DNA of 64,000 bases from Jannaschia faecimaris (GTDB lineage Bacteria > Pseudomonadota > Alphaproteobacteria > Rhodobacterales > Rhodobacteraceae). Each line of letters begins with the position of its first letter. The stretch's first letter is position 1. Positions 1 to 8,260 of this stretch are shown piece after piece. Position numbers and translations under genes: made by a program. The notes below the pieces were generated by a model that had not been told where the DNA came from, made no database searches, and saw nothing but the letters and a program-made list of their open reading frames with translations. The stretch lies in contig NZ_FNPX01000016.1 of NCBI RefSeq assembly GCF_900107415.1, positions 1-64,000 on the forward strand, given 5' to 3'.

Positions 1-134
1 ATCCGCGCGGCGTCCTGAACCTTGCGCGCGGTCTCGGCCCGCACACTCAGGCGGCCGTTCAGGACACGGTCCACGGTCGCTGTACTGACCCCGGCGGCAC
101 GGGCAAGATCGGCGATGGTAGGTCGGTTCGCCAT
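1..134 (-). CDS. LacI-family transcriptional regulator (N-terminal fragment, cut by window edge)
   Basis: Only the first 44 codons are in the window; the gene continues past the left edge. The reading begins with ATG at 134 and encodes a LacI-type helix-turn-helix (TIADLARAAGVSTATVDRVL, residues 6-25) followed by the usual hinge-helix lead-in with ETARKVQDAA. It is divergent from the complete LacI-type gene at 287 and shares a 152-bp spacer with it. Being next to an inositol locus, it may control an inositol or sugar transporter lying to the left, but that is inference. The ligand domain is not visible. Confidence 0.85.
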   Translation of the reverse strand, partial: MANRPTIADLARAAGVSTATVDRVLNGRLSVRAETARKVQDAAR

Positions 135-286
135 GCTGGATACTCCGGGCCCGAACGGGCGTCACACTTTGATGTATGTCAGATTACTAGTTCGTTTTCT
201 GATGCATCTTCCATCAAAAACGGTTGCTGCGGCCATACATTCCCCGAAAAAATTGCAACCGATTGCAATTTTGTCGGGAAGACCCG
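135..286. promoter_or_regulatory. divergent promoter region between two LacI-type regulators
   Basis: This 152-bp spacer must hold promoters for both divergent regulators. It contains the strong operator-like palindrome at 251-270 and a weaker imperfect inverted repeat (GATGTATGTCAGA at 171-183 against TCTGATGCATC at 198-208), which could serve the left regulator. The middle is AT-rich compared with the surroundings. No clear -35/-10 pair was assigned. Confidence 0.5.
251..270. promoter_or_regulatory. LacI-family operator, autoregulatory copy
   Basis: AATTGCAACCGATTGCAATT is a 20-bp palindrome with a single off-symmetry pair at its centre. It matches the perfect palindrome at 4504-4519 at 15 of 16 positions. 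It ends 16 bp before the regulator start at 287, so bound repressor would block its own transcription. LacI-family operators are typically such even palindromes with a central CG. Confidence 0.8.
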
Positions 287-1315
287 ATGCTCCAAGCCAA
301 ACGAAGGATGCCGAGGATGCCCGTAACACTCAAGGATGTCGCCCTGCGCGCCGGGGTGAGTCGCTCCGCGGTATCGCGCACCTTCACCGAGGGCGCTTCG
401 GTCAGTTCAAAGACACGCGCCAAGGTCGAACAGGCCGCCGACGATCTGGGTTATGCGCCCTCGGCGCTCGCCTCCGCGCTTTCGACCGGGCGGACCAAGC
501 TGATCGGGTTGGTCGTGTCGAATTTTCAGAACCCGATTTTCCTTGAACTTTTCGACCGCTTTACCCGCGAATTGCAGGACCGCGGGCTGCGCCCGTTGCT
601 GGTCAACCTGTCGGGTGAGACTGACCCCGAAGCCTCGGTCCGGATGCTGCGGCAGTACTCTGTCGACGGCGTGATCGTCGCCTCCTCGACCCTACCACCC
701 AGCTTTGCGCGCGCCTTCGCCGACGCGGGACTGCCGGTCGTCCATTCATTCGGGCGCTGGACCGCGACGCCGGAAACCCATGTCGTTGGTATCGACAACG
801 TCGCCAGCGGGCGCATGGCGGCGCAGACACTTCTGGCGCGGGGTTACCGCAGGCTGGCCTTCATGGGCGGCCCCGAAAGCGCAACTTCAACCCAGGATCG
901 GTTGGCCGGCTTCATCAACGGCGCAAAGGGCCCCGACACCGAAGTCACCGTCAGTTTCGCCGCCGCCTATTCCTTCGACGCGGGCCGGTCCCAGATGCAG
1001 CACCTGCTCGCAACCGGCCCCGCAGCGGAGGCCTATTTCTGCGGCGATGATGTGGTGTCAATCGGCGCGATATCCGCGTTGACCGACGCGGGCCTCTCGG
1101 TGCCGGACGACGTCGGCATTATCGGCCTGAACGATATGGTTCTCGCCGGATGGGACAGCATCGACCTTACCACAATCAGGCAACCCCTTACGCATATTGT
1201 CGATGCGTCAATCGAATTGGTCTTGCTCGCCATCGAAGACCCGGATCGCTTGCCAGAAGCGCGGCTGTTCCCCTGCAAAGTGGTCGAGCGGGGTACGCTG
1301 CGCCCGCTGGCCTAG
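287..1315 (+). CDS. LacI-family regulator, probable repressor of the inositol operon
   Basis: A 342-residue repressor of the LacI/GalR family. The N-terminus carries the helix-turn-helix (TLKDVALRAGVSRSAVSRTF, about residues 14-33); the rest is a periplasmic-binding-protein-like ligand domain beginning near IGLVVSNFQNP and ending with the typical LTTIRQP segment. I chose ATG 287 because GGGAAG lies 5-6 bp upstream; ATG 308 and 317 are later alternatives. A palindrome just upstream and its twin in the iol divergent promoter suggest that it represses itself and the inositol genes, presumably released by an inositol-derived ligand. Its stop overlaps the stop of the convergent gene in the same CTAG. 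Confidence 0.88.
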   Translation: MLQAKRRMPRMPVTLKDVALRAGVSRSAVSRTFTEGASVSSKTRAKVEQAADDLGYAPSALASALSTGRTKLIGLVVSNFQNPIFLELFDRFTRELQDRGLRPLLVNLSGETDPEASVRMLRQYSVDGVIVASSTLPPSFARAFADAGLPVVHSFGRWTATPETHVVGIDNVASGRMAAQTLLARGYRRLAFMGGPESATSTQDRLAGFINGAKGPDTEVTVSFAAAYSFDAGRSQMQHLLATGPAAEAYFCGDDVVSIGAISALTDAGLSVPDDVGIIGLNDMVLAGWDSIDLTTIRQPLTHIVDASIELVLLAIEDPDRLPEARLFPCKVVERGTLRPLA

Positions 1316-2469
1316 CGGAACATCGGCGGGCGAGCGTCGACCCATTTGCCCTCGGCCTTGCCCGACTCGGCCACGGCGAATACGGCGGCCATCGACCGCA
1401 GTCCGTCTTCCGCGCGGGGATAGAGGTTCGCCGCCGGGTCCATCGTCCGGCCTTCCTTGCGGGCGCGGATTGCCTCGGCCAGGTCGGCATAGATGTTCCC
1501 AAAGGCCAGCGGCATTCCTTCCGCATGGCCGACGGTGACGCGGCTGGTGCGGTCGGCTTCAGGTGACAAGTTGCCTTCGCCGCGCTCAATCACCTGCAAC
1601 CGCTGCCCAAGAGGCATGTAATAGAGTTGGTTCGGCTGCTCCTGCGTCCAGCGCAGCCCGCCCGTCTCGCCGAAGACCTGAATGCCCAACCCGTGCTGAC
1701 GTCCGATCGCGATGGAAGAGGTCCAGAGCCGCCCGACCGCGCCACCGTCCATGCGAAAGTTGACCATCGCGTCGTCTTCCAGCGTGCGCACCTCGATGGC
1801 GGAAACGGTATCCGCCGACAACTTGTTTACCTCTTGCCCGGTCACGAAACTGGCCATGTGCAAGGCGTGTATCCCACAGTCGGCGAACTGCGCGCTGACC
1901 CCGGCCTGCGCGGGGTCATAGCGCCAGCGCACGCGCGGATTGTCGGCGTCGGTCGCATCGGCATGGTGGCCATGGGCGAATTCTGCGACCACGACGCGCA
2001 CCTTGCCGATGTCACCCCGCGCCACCATTGCACGCATGTGTCGGACCAGCGAATACCCGGAGTAGCCATAGTTCACCGCGCAGATACGCCCGGTGTGGCT
2101 GGCCATGTGCACCAGCTCCTCGCCCTCCTCGACGGTCATGGTCATCGGCTTTTCGCACAGGACGTGAAAGCCGGCCTCCAGAAACGCCTTGGTGATCTCG
2201 AAATGGGTGGCATTGGGCGTGGCGACGGTGACCAGATCCACGCGGTCGTCGCGGGCCTTCTCACCGGCCAGCATCTCCTGCCAGCTGCCGTAGGCCCGGT
2301 CGGGGTCCAGTCCCAGGCGACGGCCGTATGCCTTCCCTTCTTCCGGACGGTGGTCGAGTGCGCCTGCGGCGAAGGCGAACTCTCCGTCCAACCCCGCGCC
2401 CAGCCTGTGTGCCGGTCCGATCTGGCTACCTTCTCCGCCGCCGATCATGCCCCAGTTCAGTTTCGCCAT
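1312..2469 (-). CDS. Gfo/Idh/MocA-family oxidoreductase, likely inositol-pathway dehydrogenase
   Basis: A 385-residue NAD(P)-dependent dehydrogenase. The Rossmann start shows MIGGGEGSQIG (residues 8-18), and the family hallmark CEKP lies at 105-108. Gfo/Idh/MocA enzymes include myo-inositol dehydrogenase (IolG) and scyllo-inositol dehydrogenases; which one this is cannot be told from sequence alone. Start ATG 2469 is followed at once by the Rossmann strand, with the previous gene ending at 2471. It is the last gene of a three-gene minus-strand operon headed by the promoter near 4500. Its TAG stop shares the CTAG tetramer with the stop of the LacI gene. Confidence 0.85.
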   Translation of the reverse strand: MAKLNWGMIGGGEGSQIGPAHRLGAGLDGEFAFAAGALDHRPEEGKAYGRRLGLDPDRAYGSWQEMLAGEKARDDRVDLVTVATPNATHFEITKAFLEAGFHVLCEKPMTMTVEEGEELVHMASHTGRICAVNYGYSGYSLVRHMRAMVARGDIGKVRVVVAEFAHGHHADATDADNPRVRWRYDPAQAGVSAQFADCGIHALHMASFVTGQEVNKLSADTVSAIEVRTLEDDAMVNFRMDGGAVGRLWTSSIAIGRQHGLGIQVFGETGGLRWTQEQPNQLYYMPLGQRLQVIERGEGNLSPEADRTSRVTVGHAEGMPLAFGNIYADLAEAIRARKEGRTMDPAANLYPRAEDGLRSMAAVFAVAESGKAEGKWVDARPPMFR

Positions 2470-2470
2470 G

Positions 2471-3361
2471 TCAAAATCCGATCGACTGAAGATATGCGCG
2501 GTTGGCCTTCGCATCGCCCAAGGTGTCGGGGTTCTGCGTCGGATCGCAATCCTGCTCGACCGTGCACCAGCCGTCGAATCCGTGGTCCAGCAGGATCTGC
2601 CGCACCGCCGGGAATTCGACGTCCCCCTGCCCCAGGTTGCAGAAGATGCCGTCGCCGCAGGCCTTGTAGAAATCGGTCCGGTTCTCGACTACGGTGGCTT
2701 TCACCTTGGGGGCGATGTCTTTGAAGTGCATGTAACTGATGCGCGCGATGTGCCGCTTCATGAAGGTTACAGGGTCATAACCGGCATAGGAATGATGTCC
2801 GGTGTCGAAACAGATTTTCAGGATGTCTTCCGGCACCTCGTCCAGCAGGCGCTCCAACTCCGGCTCGAAGTCGATGAACCCGGCGGCATGCGCGTGGATG
2901 CCGACGGTCAGGCCATACTCCTCGGCCCCCATGCGCGCGACGATGGCAATACGGTCGCGGAAGGCGGTCCACTCGGCTTGGTCCATCTGCTCCGCTTCGG
3001 CGGCGCGCCCGGCGGTCGGCGCGCGGCGCTCCGAGATGGAGTCGATCAGGACCAGATGCTGCGCCCCGTGCGCGACCAGCGCCTTGCAGGTGCGCACCGC
3101 ACCGTCCATCACGTCATCCCACTGCGCCGGATCGTGAAAGGCGCGGAAGACGACCCCCCCGATCAAGGTCAGATCGTGCTGCGCCAGGCCGTCCGCCAGA
3201 ATGGCGGGGTCTTCGGGCATGAACCCGACGGGGCCAAGCTCGATCCCATTGTATCCCGCCTGCGCGCATTCCTTCAGGACGTGCTGCCACGTCGGGTTGC
3301 GCTGATCCTGTGCAAATTCCACACCCCAGGAGCAGGGCGCGTTACCGATGGATATACTCAT
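2471..3361 (-). CDS. sugar phosphate isomerase/epimerase family TIM barrel (IolE/IolI-like)
   Basis: A 296-residue xylose-isomerase-like TIM barrel. Family metal-binding landmarks are visible: GIELGP near the N-terminus, IHAHAAG, CFDTGHHSYAG, YMHFKDI and the late VEQD. In inositol loci this fold provides inosose dehydratase (IolE) and inosose isomerase (IolI); context favours one of these, but I cannot separate them. No other dehydratase candidate is present in the locus, which favours the IolE role. Start ATG 3361 has GAGG about 8 bp upstream. It follows the upstream dehydrogenase by about 10 bp and precedes the next gene by 1 bp, so the three are an operon. Confidence 0.8.
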   Translation of the reverse strand: MSISIGNAPCSWGVEFAQDQRNPTWQHVLKECAQAGYNGIELGPVGFMPEDPAILADGLAQHDLTLIGGVVFRAFHDPAQWDDVMDGAVRTCKALVAHGAQHLVLIDSISERRAPTAGRAAEAEQMDQAEWTAFRDRIAIVARMGAEEYGLTVGIHAHAAGFIDFEPELERLLDEVPEDILKICFDTGHHSYAGYDPVTFMKRHIARISYMHFKDIAPKVKATVVENRTDFYKACGDGIFCNLGQGDVEFPAVRQILLDHGFDGWCTVEQDCDPTQNPDTLGDAKANRAYLQSIGF

Positions 3362-3371
3362 GATCTGGTCC

Positions 3372-4478
3372 TCATAGATCGACCCAGGCCCGCGCCTCCG
3401 ATGAGGTCCAGGCGGCATCAACCACCCTGTTGACCTCCATCCCGTCGCGGAATGTGGGGAAGATGGATTTGCCCGTCTCAATGGCCCGCAAGAAGTCTCG
3501 GGCCTCGATAATGATCTGGTCCTGGTAGCCGGTGCCGTGCCCCGGCCCTTGGCAGAAGGCGGCGTAATTCGGATGTGCCGGACCGGTCAGGATCTTCGTG
3601 AAACCGCGCCCCGCCTCGGGACCATCGACAAGATAGACATGCAGGGCATTCTGATCTTCCTGATCGAAGCGGATTGATCCCTTCGACCCATGGATTTCGT
3701 AGGCGTAGCCCATCTTGCGCCCCGTCGCCGTACGGCTGACGTATATCTGCCCCATCACACCCGATGCAAAGCGCAGCATCATCTGCGCGTGATCGTCGTT
3801 CGTCACTTGGACAGGCCCATCCGGACCGGGACGCGTGGCATGCACTGTCTCTATCTCGGCGTTCAACGACGCGATCGGCCCCATCAGCGCCAGCGCGCAG
3901 TTGATCGGATGGGGGGCCAAGTCGCCCATGCAGCCTGTCCCCCGCCCCTCAGTCCTCCAGTTGGCGGGCGTGTCGGGGTCAGCCAGGAAATCCTCCGTGT
4001 GCTCGAACCGGCACCACGTGATCCGGCCTAAGGCCCCGGATTTCACCAACCGCATCGCCTCCTGCGTGGCGGGCGTACGGACGTAATTGAAGCCGGTCAT
4101 GTTGACGACACCGGCGGCTTCGGCGGCGTCGACCATCGCCTGGCTGTCGTCCATATCCTGACCCAGCGGCTTTTCGCAAAACACCGGCTTACCCAGGGCA
4201 AAGGCCGCCCCCGCGATCCGGCGGTGCATCGATTGCGGGGCGGCTATGACGACGGCCTCAACCTCGGGCGCGGTCACCAGTGCCCGCCAGTCGGTTGTCG
4301 CGTGGGCGAAGCCATAGGCCGCGCGATACCGCTCCGCAGAGGCATCGGAAGTGGCGCAGACCATTTCCAGCCGGGGGCGCAAATTGGTCTCGAACACGGC
4401 ACCGACGGCCGACATGGCGACGGCGTGCGCCTTGCCCATATAGCCGCCACCGATGATGCCGATTCCGATGTCACGCAT
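3372..4478 (-). CDS. Gfo/Idh/MocA-family oxidoreductase, first gene of minus-strand inositol operon
   Basis: A 368-residue NAD(P)-dependent dehydrogenase with GIGIIGGGYMGKAH (residues 5-18) at the nucleotide-binding start and CEKPLG at 101-106. The conserved late motif GDLAPHPINCAL supplies the catalytic-type His. It may be IolG or a scyllo-inositol or inosose reductase. Start ATG 4478 has a very purine-rich leader (GGGAGGGGGGGAAAC). It is transcribed divergently from iolD, with an operator-like palindrome between the two. Confidence 0.85.
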   Translation of the reverse strand: MRDIGIGIIGGGYMGKAHAVAMSAVGAVFETNLRPRLEMVCATSDASAERYRAAYGFAHATTDWRALVTAPEVEAVVIAAPQSMHRRIAGAAFALGKPVFCEKPLGQDMDDSQAMVDAAEAAGVVNMTGFNYVRTPATQEAMRLVKSGALGRITWCRFEHTEDFLADPDTPANWRTEGRGTGCMGDLAPHPINCALALMGPIASLNAEIETVHATRPGPDGPVQVTNDDHAQMMLRFASGVMGQIYVSRTATGRKMGYAYEIHGSKGSIRFDQEDQNALHVYLVDGPEAGRGFTKILTGPAHPNYAAFCQGPGHGTGYQDQIIIEARDFLRAIETGKSIFPTFRDGMEVNRVVDAAWTSSEARAWVDL

Positions 4479-4503
4479 GTTTCCCCCCCTCCCGGATTTA
4501 CAA

Positions 4504-4519
4504 TTGCAACCGGTTGCAA
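4504..4519. promoter_or_regulatory. LacI-family operator in the iol divergent promoter
   Basis: TTGCAACCGGTTGCAA is a perfect 16-bp palindrome. It sits 25 bp before the start of the minus-strand operon (4478) and 56 bp before iolD (4576), where one bound repressor could close both promoters. The same sequence with one change occurs before the LacI-type gene at 251-270. I did not find another copy in the window. Confidence 0.82.
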
Positions 4520-4575
4520 CATCGCTATTCTGGGATTCGAAAGGGCGCAAGTCTTTTCCAAGGGAGGAGGCCCGC

Positions 4576-6438
4576 ATGACCGAAACGATCCGCCTCACGG
4601 TGGCGCAGGCCATCGTGCGCTGGCTTCTGGCACAGTATATCGACATCGACGGGACCCCGACGCGCATCTGTGGCGGGGGTTTCGGCATCTTCGGGCATGG
4701 AAACGTCCCCTGCCTGGGCGAAGCGCTCTATCCCGTGCAGGACAAGATGCCGCTTTACCGAGGTCAGAACGAAACCAGCATGGGCTTTGCGGCCGCCGGA
4801 TATGCCAAGTATCACCTGCGCCGGCGCTTCATGTTCTGCACCGCATCGGCCGGTCCCGGTACTGCGAATCTGCTGACTGCTGCCGCCCTCGCTCATGCGA
4901 ACCGTCTGCCCATGCTGATGCTGTGCGGCGATACGTTCCTGACCCGCCTGCCCGACCCCGTGCTGCAACAGCTGGAGCATTTCAACAACCCCACGCTGGG
5001 CTTGAACGACGCCTTCAAGCCGGTCACCCGCTTTTGGGACCGCATCACGCACCCGCTGCAAATCCTGCAATCCCTTCCCGCCGCGCTGGCCACGATGCTG
5101 GACCCCGCGGACTGCGGCCCCGCATTCATCGGCCTGCCGCAGGACGTGCAGGGTTGGGCGGCTGACTACCCCGTCGAATTCTTTGCGCCCCGCACCCATC
5201 GCATCCGCCGTCAGGCCGCCGACGCGGCCGAAGTCGCCGATGCCGTTGCGTTGCTGAAGGCAGCAGAGCGCCCCGTCATCGTCGCGGGCGGCGGGGTGCA
5301 ATATTCCGGGGCCGTGGCCGAACTGACTCGCTTCGCCGAAATGCACGATATCCCTGTGATCGAGACTATCGCCGGGCGCGCCAACCTGACGGACGATCAC
5401 CCCCTGAACATCGGTCCTGTCGGCGTCACCGGGTCGGATTCGGCCAACTGGGCGGCCGAAAACGCGGATCTTGTCTTCGCCGTCGGCACACGGTTGCAGG
5501 ATTTCACCACCGGCAGTTGGACCGCATTCGCCGCAGATGCGAAACTGCTGCACCTGAACGCCGGGCGCCATGATGCCGCCAAGCACCTTGCCACCACTGT
5601 TGTCGGCGACGCCAAGCTGGGCCTGACCGCGATTTCGGACGCGATGGGTGGGCAGAAGGCCCCCGCCGATTGGCGCGGAGACTGCCAAGCTCAGCGGGTC
5701 AAGTGGAACGCCACCCGCGAGGAAACCTGCCGCCCCGGCAACCGCCCCAACTCCTATGCGCAGGCGATCGGCACCGTGAATGCGCTGATGGCCCCGAATG
5801 ATCGCGTCGTCGCCGCCGCGGGCGGTCTTCCTGCCGAAGTCACGGCCAACTGGAAGACGCTGAACCCCGGCACGGTTGATGTCGAATTCGGCTTCTCCTG
5901 CATGGGATACGAGATCGCCGGCGGTTGGGGGGCTCGCATCGCGCAGGCCGAATCCGACCCCGACGGCGACACGGTCGTCTTCACCGGCGACGGCAGCTAC
6001 CTGATGTTGAATTCCGACCTCTATTCCGCCGTCCTGACGGAGAAGAAACTGATCGTTCTGGTCCTCGACAACGGCGGCTTCGCGGTCATCAACAAGCTTC
6101 AGAACAACACCGGTCAGGATAGTTTCAACAATCTGATCGCCGACACGCCCACCGCCACGCGACAGGTCCGCGTGGACTTCGAAGCGCACGCCCGCGCACT
6201 TGGTGCGACCGCCGAAACCGTCTCTAACGCTGGCGAATTGACCGAGGCGTTCAAGCGCGCGAAAGCCCGCGCGGAAACCTCGGTCATCGTGATGGAGGTC
6301 GACCCCTATGAGGGCTGGACGACCGCGGGCCACGCCTGGTGGGAAGTCGGCACGCCCGAGGTCTCGGATAGCGTCTCCGTCCGCGCGGCCCATGACGATT
6401 GGGAATCGACCCGCTCGCGGCAACGGAAGGGTATCTGA
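4576..6438 (+). CDS. iolD: 3D-(3,5/4)-trihydroxycyclohexane-1,2-dione hydrolase
   Basis: A 620-residue thiamine-diphosphate enzyme of inositol catabolism that opens the cyclohexanedione ring to give 5-deoxy-glucuronate. The catalytic-type ThDP Glu is visible at E66 (GQNETSMGFAAAGYAK). The ThDP/Mg motif begins GDGSY at 471-475 and closes at N499 (LDNGGF), with the usual spacing. The N-terminal segment RICGGGFGIFGHGN is typical of IolD. ATG 4576 has a strong AGGGAGGAGG site; longer readings would run through the operator. It is the first gene of iolDCBJ and its stop overlaps iolC. Supply of its cofactor is covered by the thiMED operon further along. Confidence 0.95.
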   Translation: MTETIRLTVAQAIVRWLLAQYIDIDGTPTRICGGGFGIFGHGNVPCLGEALYPVQDKMPLYRGQNETSMGFAAAGYAKYHLRRRFMFCTASAGPGTANLLTAAALAHANRLPMLMLCGDTFLTRLPDPVLQQLEHFNNPTLGLNDAFKPVTRFWDRITHPLQILQSLPAALATMLDPADCGPAFIGLPQDVQGWAADYPVEFFAPRTHRIRRQAADAAEVADAVALLKAAERPVIVAGGGVQYSGAVAELTRFAEMHDIPVIETIAGRANLTDDHPLNIGPVGVTGSDSANWAAENADLVFAVGTRLQDFTTGSWTAFAADAKLLHLNAGRHDAAKHLATTVVGDAKLGLTAISDAMGGQKAPADWRGDCQAQRVKWNATREETCRPGNRPNSYAQAIGTVNALMAPNDRVVAAAGGLPAEVTANWKTLNPGTVDVEFGFSCMGYEIAGGWGARIAQAESDPDGDTVVFTGDGSYLMLNSDLYSAVLTEKKLIVLVLDNGGFAVINKLQNNTGQDSFNNLIADTPTATRQVRVDFEAHARALGATAETVSNAGELTEAFKRAKARAETSVIVMEVDPYEGWTTAGHAWWEVGTPEVSDSVSVRAAHDDWESTRSRQRKGI

Positions 6439-7400
6439 TGGATCTGTCAGGCAAGGATTTCCTGATCGTGGGCCGTGCGGGAATGGATTTTTATCCCGAC
6501 CCGCCCGGCACCCGGACCGAGGACGCGACGCAGTTCGTCTCGTGCCTTGGCGGCTCATCGGCCAACATCGGTGTGGCTCTGGTAAAGCAGGGCTGCAAGG
6601 CCGCGCTCGTCACGCGCGTCAGCGACGATGCCATCGGGCGCTTCGCCGTAAACCAATTGGACCACTACGGAATCGACCGCACCCAAGTGACCCCCGTCGG
6701 CGGAGAGGCCCGCAATTCACTGGCCGTGGTCGAGACCCGGATCGAAGACCACCAGTCCGTCATCTATCGCAATGGTGCCGCCGATTTCGAGATGACCGTC
6801 GCGGATGTTCAGGCCGCCACCTATGCCGGGCGCAGCGCGCTGATTACCACCGGCACTGTCTTCGCCGCCGATCCCAGCCGCACGGCAGCTTTTCGCGCCT
6901 TCGACCTCGCGCGCGACGCGGGCCTGCCGCTGATTTTCGACATCGACTACCGACCTTACTCCTGGCCCTCCGCGCAAGTGGCCGCCGACGTTCTCAGCCG
7001 CGCGGGCGATATGTGCGATCTCATCATCGGCAACGACGTGGAATTCGGCTTCATGGCCGGGGACTACGACAAGGGGCTGGAAAAGGCCCGCCAACTTGCC
7101 GCTGACGGCAAGCTCATCGTCTACAAGATGGGCGAGTTGGGCGCGATCACCTTCCACAACGGCCAGGAGATCCGCACCGGCATCTACCGGACGCAGGCAC
7201 TCAAGCCGACCGGCGCGGGCGACAGCTTCATGGGCGGCTTCATCGCGGCTCTTGCGAACGGCCACGACATCAGGACCGCCGTTCTGCGCGGATCGGCCAG
7301 CGCGGCGATGGTCGTCGCCCGCGTCGGCTGCGCCCCCGCCATGCCCACCACCGACGAACTCGAGGCCTTCCTGGCCGACCACCCCGGACCGACGGAGTAA
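6438..7400 (+). CDS. iolC: 5-dehydro-2-deoxygluconokinase
   Basis: A 320-residue PfkB-family sugar kinase. The substrate-side motif GGSSANIGVALVKQG lies near residue 38, and the catalytic signature TGAGDSFMGG is at 258-267, with the general base at D262. In the inositol pathway it phosphorylates 5-dehydro-2-deoxygluconate. The start ATG 6438 shares one base with the iolD stop (TGATG), so translation is coupled. Length and position between iolD and iolB support the call over a generic ribokinase. Confidence 0.92.
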   Translation: MDLSGKDFLIVGRAGMDFYPDPPGTRTEDATQFVSCLGGSSANIGVALVKQGCKAALVTRVSDDAIGRFAVNQLDHYGIDRTQVTPVGGEARNSLAVVETRIEDHQSVIYRNGAADFEMTVADVQAATYAGRSALITTGTVFAADPSRTAAFRAFDLARDAGLPLIFDIDYRPYSWPSAQVAADVLSRAGDMCDLIIGNDVEFGFMAGDYDKGLEKARQLAADGKLIVYKMGELGAITFHNGQEIRTGIYRTQALKPTGAGDSFMGGFIAALANGHDIRTAVLRGSASAAMVVARVGCAPAMPTTDELEAFLADHPGPTE

Positions 7401-7405
7401 GCCCG

Positions 7406-8260
7406 ATGCACATCCCCCCCCATAACAACCAGAACAAGCCCATCGTCGATATCGACAACCCGACGGTGCCCCTGAACTATTTCAACATCGTGAAACTGAA
7501 ACAGGGCGAGACCTTTGATTACCGCGTGCCCGGATACGAGACGTGCATCGTACCAGCGACCGGCACGATCACCGTCGACGTCGCGGGCGAAACCTACAAG
7601 GATCTGGGCTTGCGGCGGGTCGATGTCTTCGAGGGTGACCCCGAAGGCTGTTACGTCCCGACGGACACTGCAGCGCGCATCACCTGCCGGTCCGACGCCG
7701 CCGAGGTCTTCATCGCGGGGGCCAAGTACGACGAGGTCCTCAAGCCGTTCGAGGTACGCGCGAAGGATCTCGACAAGGTGCAATACGGCTCCGATGACAC
7801 GAAAACCCATCGCCGCATCGCCCATATTCTAGGAGCCGGCTACCACGACCGGGTCGGGCGCCTTCTCGTGTCGGAGCTCTTCACCGTGGGCCAAGGCGGC
7901 TGGTCGGGCTTTCCCAGCCACAAGCACGACACTGACCGCAAGGACGGCGACGAAATCATCGAGACGCGCCACGACGAGACTTATAACTTCCGGTTCAAGC
8001 CGAACTACGGCTCTGGCGTGCAGATGCTGCAACGCGAGGACAACAAGCCCGGCGATGCCTATCACATCATGGACGGCTCCACGATTTGTCTGGACAAGGG
8101 CTATCACCCCTGCGCCGTGCTGCCGGGCTACGAGATGTACTACTTCACGATCCTGGGCGGCTTGTCGCAGCGCTCGCTGAAGCAATACTTCCAGCCGACC
8201 CACGCCGAGCAGCTGCACACGATTCCGGGCATCATGGACATGGTGGCCAAGTTCAAATGA
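7406..8260 (+). CDS. iolB: 5-deoxy-glucuronate isomerase
   Basis: A 284-residue cupin-type isomerase converting 5-deoxy-glucuronate to 5-dehydro-2-deoxygluconate. Features typical of IolB are visible: a metal-site cluster FPSHKHD, the acidic ETRHDETYNFRF stretch, and a GYHPCAVLPGYEMYYF block near the end. It starts 5 bp after iolC and its TGA overlaps the ATG of the aldolase gene (ATGA). Confidence 0.95.
   Translation: MHIPPHNNQNKPIVDIDNPTVPLNYFNIVKLKQGETFDYRVPGYETCIVPATGTITVDVAGETYKDLGLRRVDVFEGDPEGCYVPTDTAARITCRSDAAEVFIAGAKYDEVLKPFEVRAKDLDKVQYGSDDTKTHRRIAHILGAGYHDRVGRLLVSELFTVGQGGWSGFPSHKHDTDRKDGDEIIETRHDETYNFRFKPNYGSGVQMLQREDNKPGDAYHIMDGSTICLDKGYHPCAVLPGYEMYYFTILGGLSQRSLKQYFQPTHAEQLHTIPGIMDMVAKFK

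Noticed and set aside
4525-6558. Open frame of 677 codons on the minus strand opposite iolD
   Set aside because: Antisense to a clear IolD; composition typical of reverse-frame GC-rich sequence.
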